From: Stenotrophomonas sp. SY1
GTDB taxonomy: Bacteria; Pseudomonadota; Gammaproteobacteria; Xanthomonadales; Xanthomonadaceae
Assembly (NCBI RefSeq): GCF_021202945.1
Contig: NZ_JAJOYR010000001.1
Location: 992,001 to 1,056,000, forward strand
Reading direction: 5' to 3'
Length of the DNA stretch: 64,000 bases
The translations under genes were made by a program, and so were the position numbers. How positions within the stretch are numbered: the first letter of the stretch is position 1; every line of letters starts with the position of its first letter. Below the pieces are notes generated by a model. That model did no database searches, had not been told where the DNA came from, and saw nothing but the letters and a program-made list of their open reading frames with translations. Shown in pieces: positions 26,826-34,431 of this stretch.

Positions 26826-29066
26826 ATGACGTCACGCATTGTTCCCATCACCCTGCTGATCGGCGCGCTGAGCGCCTGCGCCACCACGCCGGTGCCGGAG
26901 ATACGCCGCAACCCAGCCAGCACGCAGGCAACGGCACCGGCAGCGGGTGAGCCGGCACGCACACAGCCGCTGGGCCAGGTGGAAGCGCCACAGCAGGCCG
27001 ATGACGGGCAGGGCCGGGCAGTGATCCGCCGCGGCAACGGTACGGTCATCAACCGCGCTGCTGCATCGGCACCGGCCCCCTCGCTGTCGGCGGCCGGCAA
27101 TGGCAGCGCGGTGTTCAATTTCGAAGGCGAATCGGTGCAGGCCGTCACCAAGGCCATCCTCGGCGACATGCTCGGCCAGAACTACGTCATCGCTCCCAAT
27201 GTGCAGGGCACGGTGACCCTGGCCACGCCGCAACCGGTGTCGCCGGCGCAGGCATTGAACCTGCTGGAGATGGTGCTGGGCTGGAACAATGCGCGCCTGG
27301 TTTACAGCGGTGGCCGCTACAACGTGATTCCGGCCGACCAGTCGCTGGCCGGTACCGTGGCGCCGAGTACCGCACCGGCCTCGGCTGCACGCGGATACGA
27401 AGTGCGGGTGGTGCCGCTGCAGTACATATCCGCCACCGAAATGAAGAAGGTGCTGGAGCCGTACGCGCGCCCGAATGCGATCGTTGGCATCGATGGTTCG
27501 CGCAATGTCATCACCCTGGGCGGTACCCGCACCGAACTGGAAAACTACCTGCGCACCGTCGAGATCTTCGACGTGGATTGGCTGTCGGGCATGTCGGTGG
27601 GCGTGTTTCCGATCCAGTCCGGACGTGCGGCGCAGGTCGCCGGCGACCTGGAAAAGGTGTTTGGTGAAAGCAGCAAGACGCCCAGCGCCGGCATGTTCCG
27701 TTTCATGCCGCTGGAAAACGCCAACGCGGTGCTGGTGATCACCCCGCAGGCGCGTTACCTGGACCAGATCCAGCAGTGGCTGGACCGCATCGACAGCGCC
27801 GGCGGCAATGCGCGGCTGTTTTCGTATGAGTTGAAGTACATCAAGGCCAAGGACCTGGCTGATCGCCTGGCTGAGGTGTTCGGTGCCGGTGGTGGTTCGC
27901 GTGGTGGGCAGGGCGCGGGCGGGCCATCGTTGGCGCCGGGTGCCACTGCGATGAGCCTGGAAGGACGCGGCACCAGCGATCCTTCGGCCGGTGCCGACAG
28001 TCAGTTGGCCGGTGAGCAGAGCGGTAGCTTTGGCGAGGGCAACAGTACCGGCATGGGCAGCAGCGGCGAGTCGTTGTCGCTGCCCTCGCGCGGCACCGGC
28101 AATGGCAGCGTCACCCTGGAAGTGGAAGGCGATCGCGTCGGCGTTTCGGCGGTGGAAGAAACCAACACGCTGCTGGTGCGCAGTTCGCCGCAGGCGTGGC
28201 GCTCGATCCGCGAGGTGGTGGACAAGCTCGATGTGATGCCGTTGCAGGTGCATATCGAAGCGCAGGTGGCCGAAGTCGCGCTGACCGGTGAGCTGAGCTA
28301 CGGCGTGAGCTGGTTCTTCGAGCAGGCAGTGAATACGCCCGTGGCCGATGGCGGCGCAGGCCTGCCATCGGCGCTGGGCCGTGGTATCTGGGGCGATATC
28401 GCCGGTGCCATCCTGCCAAGCGACGGCAAGGGCGGTGGCGGTTTGAGCTGGACTTTCCTCGGCAAGAACGCCGCAGCGGTGATCACCGCGCTGGACCAGG
28501 TCACCGACGTGCGGCTGCTGCAGACGCCGTCGTTGTTCGTGCGGAATAACGCGGTGGCGACGTTGAACGTGGGCAGCAAGATCCCGGTGTACTCGGTGTC
28601 GGTGTCGGGCATCAGCGACAACCAGTACGCGCAGGTGCAGTACCTGGAAACCGGTACCACCCTCAAGGTGCGCCCGCGCGTGACCCGCGACGGCATGGTG
28701 TTCCTGGACATCGTGCAGGAGGTCAGTTCGCCGGAAGGTGAGGCCGACGACAATGGCAACGTCCGCATCAACACCCGCCGCATGAAGACCGAGGCAGCGG
28801 TGAGCGCTGGTGACACGGTGATGCTGGCCGGCCTGATCGAGGACAGCGCCACCAAGGGTTCCTCGGGCTTCCCCGGCCTGAGCCGGTTGCCGGTGATCGG
28901 TGGCCTGTTCGGCAAGAAGACCCAAAACAGCCGCCGCAGCGAAGTCATCGTGCTGCTCACGCCCACCATCGTCCGCAACCCGCAGGAAGCCCGCAATCTC
29001 ACCGACGAGTACGGCAGCAAGTTCCGCGCACTGGACCCGTTGCCGCAGAAGAAGGCGGGGCGCTGA
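26826..29066 (+). CDS. gspD: Type II secretion outer-membrane secretin GspD (XpsD)
   Basis: A 746-residue secretin forming the outer-membrane gate. It starts with a lipoprotein signal (lipobox LSAC, Cys18). An unstructured stretch is followed by the N0 domain (FNFEGESVQAVTKAILGDML) and repeated N1-N3 domains. A long Gly/Ser-rich insertion lies at about 353-430. The secretin barrel is at about 480-720, with the VPLLSDIPVIGGLF-like motif LSRLPVIGGLFGKK. It is a lipoprotein itself, so it may need no separate pilotin. The gene starts 9 bases after gspN. Confidence 0.95.
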   Translation: MTSRIVPITLLIGALSACATTPVPEIRRNPASTQATAPAAGEPARTQPLGQVEAPQQADDGQGRAVIRRGNGTVINRAAASAPAPSLSAAGNGSAVFNFEGESVQAVTKAILGDMLGQNYVIAPNVQGTVTLATPQPVSPAQALNLLEMVLGWNNARLVYSGGRYNVIPADQSLAGTVAPSTAPASAARGYEVRVVPLQYISATEMKKVLEPYARPNAIVGIDGSRNVITLGGTRTELENYLRTVEIFDVDWLSGMSVGVFPIQSGRAAQVAGDLEKVFGESSKTPSAGMFRFMPLENANAVLVITPQARYLDQIQQWLDRIDSAGGNARLFSYELKYIKAKDLADRLAEVFGAGGGSRGGQGAGGPSLAPGATAMSLEGRGTSDPSAGADSQLAGEQSGSFGEGNSTGMGSSGESLSLPSRGTGNGSVTLEVEGDRVGVSAVEETNTLLVRSSPQAWRSIREVVDKLDVMPLQVHIEAQVAEVALTGELSYGVSWFFEQAVNTPVADGGAGLPSALGRGIWGDIAGAILPSDGKGGGGLSWTFLGKNAAAVITALDQVTDVRLLQTPSLFVRNNAVATLNVGSKIPVYSVSVSGISDNQYAQVQYLETGTTLKVRPRVTRDGMVFLDIVQEVSSPEGEADDNGNVRINTRRMKTEAAVSAGDTVMLAGLIEDSATKGSSGFPGLSRLPVIGGLFGKKTQNSRRSEVIVLLTPTIVRNPQEARNLTDEYGSKFRALDPLPQKKAGR

Positions 29067-29068
29067 AC

Positions 29069-29932
29069 ATGGCGCTGCCGGTCATCCTGCTGCCCGTAGG
29101 CGTGGATGACGCAGCGCTTGATGCCTGCCTGGCGGCGCTGGAGCACTCCACGCCGGCCGGCACGCCGGTGTGGCTGGCCGATGATGCACAGGCCGGTCCG
29201 CGTGGTCAGGCGGTGATCGAGCATTGGCTGGCCCATACCCGGTTGCAGGCCGAATACACCCGCCGGCCACGCGCCATTGGCGAAGCGCTGCACCTGGAGC
29301 AGATGCTGCATGCCTGTGGTGACGCCGACGTGGCGGTGCTTGCACCGGATGCGCTGCCCACCAGCGGCTGGCTGCAGCAGTTGAACGAATGCTTCGCGCG
29401 CGATGCGTCCATCGCCACCGCCACGCCATGGAGCAATGCCGGCGAAGTGGTGTCGTGGCCGCGTGCCGGCGAGCTCAATCCGGTGCCGCGTGATCTGCAG
29501 CGGCTGTCACAGGCGTTGGCGGCGATGCCGCTGCTGCATCCGGAACTGCCTTCGGCAGTCACCCATGCGGTGCTGATCCGTGGCAATGCCCGGCGTCGCG
29601 CCGGTGGCCTGGACGTGGAGAGTTTCGGTTCCTGGTACGCGGCGCTGGTGGACCTGAGCCTGCGCATGAGTGGGCTGGGCTGGCGCAATGTGCTGTGCGA
29701 CAACGCCTTTGTCGGCCGCCAGGACGAAGGCAGGCCGGCCGATGGCGACATGGAGGTGCTGGCGACGCGCTGGCCGACGTGGACCACACGCCAGGCCAGT
29801 TTCCTGATGGACGACCCATTGCACGTTCATCGTCAGCAACTGCAACAGCTTTGCGAGCAGGCGATAATGCCGCAAGCCCAGCGCGACCTGTTTGAAGCCT
29901 GTGGTCCCCTTCCAGGCCCGGAGCAGGCGTGA
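29069..29932 (+). CDS. Family 2 glycosyltransferase-like protein
   Basis: A 287-residue protein with a GT-A-like start (PVILLPVGVDDAALDACLAALE) and an acceptor-type helix with HLEQMLHACGDADVAVLAPDALPTSGWL, matching the position of the metal-binding motif in GT2 enzymes. The motif is degenerate (APD rather than DxD). It begins two bases after the gspD stop, so it is probably translated from the same message, and it is coupled to the next gene. The product sugar and acceptor are unknown. It could be an inactive partner of the next enzyme. Confidence 0.65.
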   Translation: MALPVILLPVGVDDAALDACLAALEHSTPAGTPVWLADDAQAGPRGQAVIEHWLAHTRLQAEYTRRPRAIGEALHLEQMLHACGDADVAVLAPDALPTSGWLQQLNECFARDASIATATPWSNAGEVVSWPRAGELNPVPRDLQRLSQALAAMPLLHPELPSAVTHAVLIRGNARRRAGGLDVESFGSWYAALVDLSLRMSGLGWRNVLCDNAFVGRQDEGRPADGDMEVLATRWPTWTTRQASFLMDDPLHVHRQQLQQLCEQAIMPQAQRDLFEACGPLPGPEQA

Positions 29933-30765
29933 GCGATTCCATTGCCGTTGTGGTTGTCAGCTATCAGAGCGCCAGCACGCTCGACGAATGCCTGCAGCGC
30001 CTGCGCGCCGCGCACGACGTGGTCGAAATCCGCGTGGTGGACAATGCTTCGAATGATGCGTCGGTGGCCATCGCCCAGCGACACGCCTCGGCCGATGCGC
30101 GCGTGCGTTTCATCGCCAACCCCGACAATCCCGGCTTTGCCACCGCCTGCAACCAGGGGGCGCGCGAATGCAGTGCGGCGTGGCTGGCCTTCATCAACCC
30201 GGACCTGATGGTCGAGCCGGATACGCTGACGCAGCTGCGCGATCTGGGCCAGCCGCTGGGTGATTGCCTGCTTGGTGTGGAGCAGGTGGACGAGCAGGGC
30301 ATGGCCGACGCCGCAGTGCGCCGTCGCGACCCGGATTTCGCCGCGATGCTGCGCAATCCGGGTGCCGGTTCAAAGCTGGCGGTGGATGTGGACCGCTCGG
30401 CGCCGTTGCAGCGGGTGCAGGCCTTGTCCGGCGCACTGCTGCTGATGCCGCGCGCGCTGTTCGTGCGCCTGGGTGGCTGGGACGATGCTTATCGCCTGCA
30501 TGCGGAAGACCTGGATCTGTGCCGTCGTGCGCGCGAAGCCGGAGCAGTGGTGGCCATCGCCAACGAACTGAAGGTGCTGCATGTGCGCGGTGTGTCCAGC
30601 CGCTCACGGCCATTCTTCGTCGAATGGCACAAGCACCGTGGCCTGTGGCGCTACTTCCGCAAGTTCGAGGCACCGCACCGCGGCCTGCCGGTACGCGTCG
30701 GCGTGTGGTGCGCGATCTGGGCGCATGCGGCGCTGCAGGTGCCGCGTCTGCTGCTGCGTCCCTAA
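29929..30765 (+). CDS. Family 2 glycosyltransferase (rhamnosyltransferase-like)
   Basis: A 278-residue GT2 enzyme. It has the nucleotide-binding start IAVVVVSYQSASTLDECL, RVVDNASNDAS, and NPGFATACNQGAREC followed by FINPDLMV, a form common in WbbL/RfbF-like rhamnosyltransferases. GGWDDAYRLHAEDLDLCRRAREAG is the catalytic ED region. The GTG start overlaps the preceding stop (GTGA). It probably adds a sugar to a surface polysaccharide or glycoprotein; its place directly behind the T2SS operon is unusual. Confidence 0.8.
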   Translation: MSDSIAVVVVSYQSASTLDECLQRLRAAHDVVEIRVVDNASNDASVAIAQRHASADARVRFIANPDNPGFATACNQGARECSAAWLAFINPDLMVEPDTLTQLRDLGQPLGDCLLGVEQVDEQGMADAAVRRRDPDFAAMLRNPGAGSKLAVDVDRSAPLQRVQALSGALLLMPRALFVRLGGWDDAYRLHAEDLDLCRRAREAGAVVAIANELKVLHVRGVSSRSRPFFVEWHKHRGLWRYFRKFEAPHRGLPVRVGVWCAIWAHAALQVPRLLLRP

Positions 30766-30772
30766 GTTTTTC

Positions 30773-30795
30773 GTAGGAGCGGCCTTGGCCGCGAA
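30773..30795 (+). repeat. GTAG-headed REP-like palindrome
   Basis: GTAGGAGCGGCC-TT-GGCCGCGA, directly after the glycosyltransferase stop codon. It has the layout of the SMAG/REP elements of this family and may act as a transcript end. Confidence 0.6.
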
Positions 30796-30962
30796 ACCAC
30801 GAACGCATCCGATATCCGCGTTGCCTGCTTCCTCGCATCCTGTGGCTGCGGGCCAGCCGCAAGGCGACGCGCATGCCCAGCTTCGTGGCCAGGCCTGCTC
30901 AACAGCCCCTGTTTCCCCCGGCCTTTGCGCCGCCATGACCGATGGCAGCGCATAATGCGGCC

Positions 30963-32150
30963 ATGATCATCCAGTCCCTGCTAGATACCGACCTCTACAA
31001 GTTCACGATGATGCAGGCGGTGCTGCATCAGCACCCCGGAGCGCTGGTCCAGTACCGGTTCAAATGCCGTACTCCCGGCATCGACCTTGCGCGGCACATC
31101 GATCAGATCAACGACGAGATCGACCACCTGTGCAGCCTGCGCTTCACCGCAGATGAGCTGGAGTACGTGCGCCGGCTGCGCTTCGTGAAACAGGATTTCG
31201 TCGATTTCCTCGGCCTGTTCCACCTGGACCGAAAATACATCGAGCTGCGTGCTTCGTCCACGGTGCCGGGCGAGATCGAACTGGACATCACCGGGCCGTG
31301 GCTGCACACGATCATGTTCGAGGTGCCGCTGCTGGCCATCATCAATGAAGTGTGGTTCCGCAATACCGGTACCACCGACTTCAGCGAAGGCGAGCGTCGC
31401 CTGCAGGCCAAGACCGCGCTGCTGCGTGACACTCCCGGTTTCGAGAACTGCCGCATTGCCGATTACGGCACGCGCCGCCGCTATTCGCGGCAATGGCACG
31501 GCACCATGCTGCCGATGTTGCGCGATGCACTGGGGCCGCAGTTCGTGGGCACCAGCAACGTGCACTTCGCCCGCATGTACGGCATGACCCCGCACGGCAC
31601 GATGGCCCATGAATACCTGCAGGCCTTCCAGGCGCTGGGCCCGCGCCTGCGTGATTCGCAGGTGGCGGCACTGGAGTCGTGGGCGCGCGAGTATCGCGGC
31701 GACCTGGGCATTGCGTTGTCCGACGTGGTCGGGCTGGATGCGTTCCTGCGCGATTTCGACATGTACTTCTGCAAGCTGTTCGACGGCGTGCGTCACGACT
31801 CGGGCGACCCCTTCAGCTGGGGCGACCGCATGCTGGCGCACTTCAAGAACAACCGCGCCGACCCGGCCAGCAAGATCCTGGTGTTCAGCGATGGCCTGAA
31901 CATCCAGAAGGTCATGCAGCTGTACGACTACTTCCGTGGCCGCTGCCAGGTGGCGTTCGGGGTCGGCACGCACCTGACCAACGATGTGGGGCCGACGCCG
32001 TTGAACATCGTCATCAAGATGGTCCGCTGCAACGGCCAGCCGGTGGCCAAGCTCAGTGACTCACCGGGCAAGAGCATGTGCGATGACCCGGGCTACCTGT
32101 CCTATCTGCGGCAGGTATTCGAGGTCCCGGCAACTGCGGACGAACAATAG
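30963..32150 (+). CDS. pncB: Nicotinate phosphoribosyltransferase
   Basis: A 395-residue enzyme of NAD salvage: nicotinate plus PRPP (with ATP) gives nicotinate mononucleotide. The start [21 protein letters not shown] is canonical. Further motifs are [26 protein letters not shown], the region around the autophosphorylated histidine ([17 protein letters not shown]) and [13 protein letters not shown] for PRPP. The length matches E. coli PncB (400). It appears monocistronic. Confidence 0.95.
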   Translation: MIIQSLLDTDLYKFTMMQAVLHQHPGALVQYRFKCRTPGIDLARHIDQINDEIDHLCSLRFTADELEYVRRLRFVKQDFVDFLGLFHLDRKYIELRASSTVPGEIELDITGPWLHTIMFEVPLLAIINEVWFRNTGTTDFSEGERRLQAKTALLRDTPGFENCRIADYGTRRRYSRQWHGTMLPMLRDALGPQFVGTSNVHFARMYGMTPHGTMAHEYLQAFQALGPRLRDSQVAALESWAREYRGDLGIALSDVVGLDAFLRDFDMYFCKLFDGVRHDSGDPFSWGDRMLAHFKNNRADPASKILVFSDGLNIQKVMQLYDYFRGRCQVAFGVGTHLTNDVGPTPLNIVIKMVRCNGQPVAKLSDSPGKSMCDDPGYLSYLRQVFEVPATADEQ

Positions 32151-32254
32151 GCCGATGCGGGGCCGGCTGGGCTTGGATGAATGCCGCCCGTGCCCAGGCC
32201 CCGGTGATGCTTGTCGGCCGATAGCTGCTTTGCCCCCGCTTGGTGTCATGTCCA

Positions 32255-32611
32255 TCACGGGTAATCCACCACCACGATGTAGCCACCTTTGAGCGGGCTT
32301 CCCGGGCGGAAATCCTCGGAGAAGCCGAGGCTTTCTGTACCGGAATCGCGCGCGGACAGTGTGTGCTTGTTGGCGCGGAACTTGCCGTTGTAGAGGGCGA
32401 CTGTACCCGCGTCCGACGTCGAGACCATCGCCACGGTGGCTCCCTTGGCCGAGGCCGGACAATGCTCAAGTTGCAGTCCCTGGGTGAGGGACATGCGCGG
32501 TGTGCATGCGGGATCGACGATGCGTCCGCTGAAATGCACGGTGCCAGCGCTGGCCTGCGCCAGTGGGCTGGTGGAAAGCAGCGCTACGCACAGGAAAAGT
32601 TGGATTCTCAT
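32255..32611 (-). CDS. Lone pilin-like (fimbrial) protein
   Basis: A 118-residue exported protein. A signal peptide ends near LAQASA, followed by GTVHFSGRIVDPACTPR, the typical first strands of a chaperone-usher pilin including the first cysteine. The second cysteine lies in LEHCPASA, and the protein ends in GGYIVVVDYP, matching the C-terminal beta-zipper strand (penultimate aromatic). It is shorter than the main pilin and faces away from the pilus operon. It could be a minor subunit or a terminator of pilus growth; no number of copies can be inferred. Confidence 0.7.
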   Translation of the reverse strand: MRIQLFLCVALLSTSPLAQASAGTVHFSGRIVDPACTPRMSLTQGLQLEHCPASAKGATVAMVSTSDAGTVALYNGKFRANKHTLSARDSGTESLGFSEDFRPGSPLKGGYIVVVDYP

Positions 32612-33013
32612 CGCACGTTCCTCCGCCTCGGGGATTCCAGTAGGCGCCGAAGTGCGAAGCCCGGAACTGCGAATCTACGGTTCTGCTGGGAACCATCACC
32701 CGCCAAGAGTGATACGCGTCATGCTTGTGCGCGGTTTTCGTCCTGGCCCTGCGCGTACATGGCCGATCGTGCGGAAACAAGGGAACAGTTGCCTGTTTCA
32801 GGCGCGGTTATTGCATCGTGCGGCTACTGTCAAATGCGTAGCGCTGAAAGTCATTTTTGAAGCCGATCACATTTCTACCTACGCTTTTGTCACCGGATTG
32901 GCGATCTCCGTGATTCCGGCAACAAGGGTGTGATGCATGGACGGGTCTGAAACCCGGCGTTGTTCCTTGCTTCCTCCTCTACTTCCTTCATCCAGTAGGT
33001 CAGGTACAAGTCA
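32612..33013. promoter_or_regulatory. Divergent control region of the pilus locus
   Basis: Four hundred bases between the lone pilin-like gene and the main pilin, with lower GC than the flanking genes (especially 32790-32920). No convincing promoter boxes, invertible repeats or regulator sites were found. It must hold the start signals for both directions. Confidence 0.4.
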
Positions 33014-33553
33014 ATGCGCAACGTAACTCTCCTCGCCGTCCTGATGGCGACGGTGGCTCCGCTGGCCGCCCATGCCGCCGATGGCACCATCACTTTCACC
33101 GGCAATGTCACCGACCAGACCTGCACGGTCAGTTCGTCTGGTGGCAATGCGACCTTCACCGTCAACCTGCCCACCGTGTCCAGGACCAGCCTGGCTGCTG
33201 CCGGCGCCACGGCCGGGCAGACGCCGTTCGCGATCAACCTCAGTCAGTGCAGCGCCGGCAACGTGGCCACCTATTTCGAGCCGGGCGCATCGGTGGACCT
33301 GAGCAGTGGCCGGTTGAACAACCAGGCTGCCAGCGGCGCCGGCAACGTGCAGATCCAGCTACTGGGCGACAACAACCAGTTCCTGCCGGTGCTGGCAGCC
33401 GGTACTGGCGTGGCGCAGGGCAATTCGCAGTGGGTTTCCGTGGCTGCCGACGGCAGTGCCAATCTGAATTATTCGGCCGAGTACTACGCCACCGGTGCGG
33501 CTACGGCCGGTGACGTCAGCACCCAGGTCAACTACACGATCATCTACAACTGA
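33014..33553 (+). CDS. Major fimbrial subunit (SMF-1-like)
   Basis: A 179-residue type 1-like pilin. The signal peptide is cut after AAHA, giving ADGTITFTGNVTDQTCTVSS. The donor-strand edge comes first, the conserved disulfide is between TCTV and SQCSAG, and the protein ends in STQVNYTIIYN with the beta-zipper and penultimate Tyr. It closely follows what I remember of the SMF-1 fimbrin of S. maltophilia. It is the first gene of the pilin-chaperone-usher-adhesin operon. Confidence 0.88.
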   Translation: MRNVTLLAVLMATVAPLAAHAADGTITFTGNVTDQTCTVSSSGGNATFTVNLPTVSRTSLAAAGATAGQTPFAINLSQCSAGNVATYFEPGASVDLSSGRLNNQAASGAGNVQIQLLGDNNQFLPVLAAGTGVAQGNSQWVSVAADGSANLNYSAEYYATGAATAGDVSTQVNYTIIYN

Positions 33554-33633
33554 TCGCAGCGGACATGGCCGACGCCCAGCGCCGTGTGCGCTGGCCGTCG
33601 CTTGCCGTATCAGACAAGGGCTGCCGCATCGCA

Positions 33634-34359
33634 ATGAAAGCCAATACTTCAGGGGCGCTGCTGCTGGCGGCGTCGATGTTGCTGTGTTTCCGCCCGGCTG
33701 TGGCGAGTGTGGTGATCAATGGCACGCGGGTGATCTACCCGGCGCAGTCGCGCGAGGTCACCGTGCAGGTGGACAACGTGGGCAAGACGCCGGCGCTGGT
33801 GCAGGCGTGGATCGATACCGGTGACGCCGGGCAGACGCCGGACAACAGCGATGCGCCGTTCCTGTTGACACCGCCGATCAGCCGCGTCGAACCGGGTCGC
33901 AGCCAGGCATTGCGGTTGATTTTCTCAGGTGCTGCGCTCCCGGTTGATCGTGAGTCGGTGTTCTGGCTCAACGTGCTCGATGTACCACCCACGCCGGATG
34001 CCAGTGAAGGCGGGGAGCAGAATTTTCTGCAGGTCGCGTTCCGTTCGCGCATCAAGTTGTTCTATCGGCCAAAGGGCATGCCGGGACTGGCCAACGAAGC
34101 GCCCGGAAGCTTGCGCTGGAGACGCAGTGGCAGCCGCCTGCGGGTGGACAACCCGACCGCTTACCACGTGACGCTGCTTGAAGTGCGTGCGCTTGCCGGG
34201 AGTGAGGAACGGGCTGTCGAGGTGAAGGGAGCAATGGTTGCGCCGAAGCAGGGCATGGAGTTCGACGCGCCCGGTGATGCCGCGCAGGTTCGCTTCGTGA
34301 CCATCAATGACTATGGCGGCCGTGTCGAGCACACCGTCGACGTGGAGGGCGGCGGCTGA
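33634..34359 (+). CDS. Periplasmic fimbrial chaperone (PapD-like)
   Basis: A 241-residue two-domain immunoglobulin-like chaperone that delivers pilins to the usher. The signal peptide ends near FRPAVA. The G1 region SVVINGTRVIYPAQSREVTV, the PPISRVEPG-SQ-LRL strand and the ESVFWLNVLDVPP motif are typical PapD signatures. I start at the ATG at 33634, where a signal peptide begins; an ATG at 33565 is also in frame. Confidence 0.9.
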   Translation: MKANTSGALLLAASMLLCFRPAVASVVINGTRVIYPAQSREVTVQVDNVGKTPALVQAWIDTGDAGQTPDNSDAPFLLTPPISRVEPGRSQALRLIFSGAALPVDRESVFWLNVLDVPPTPDASEGGEQNFLQVAFRSRIKLFYRPKGMPGLANEAPGSLRWRRSGSRLRVDNPTAYHVTLLEVRALAGSEERAVEVKGAMVAPKQGMEFDAPGDAAQVRFVTINDYGGRVEHTVDVEGGG

Positions 34360-34431
34360 GCATGCCAGCCCAGCAATGGCAGGGCTGAAGACGCAGTACC
34401 GGCCAGCCACGCATTTCAAAGGAAAGTCGGT

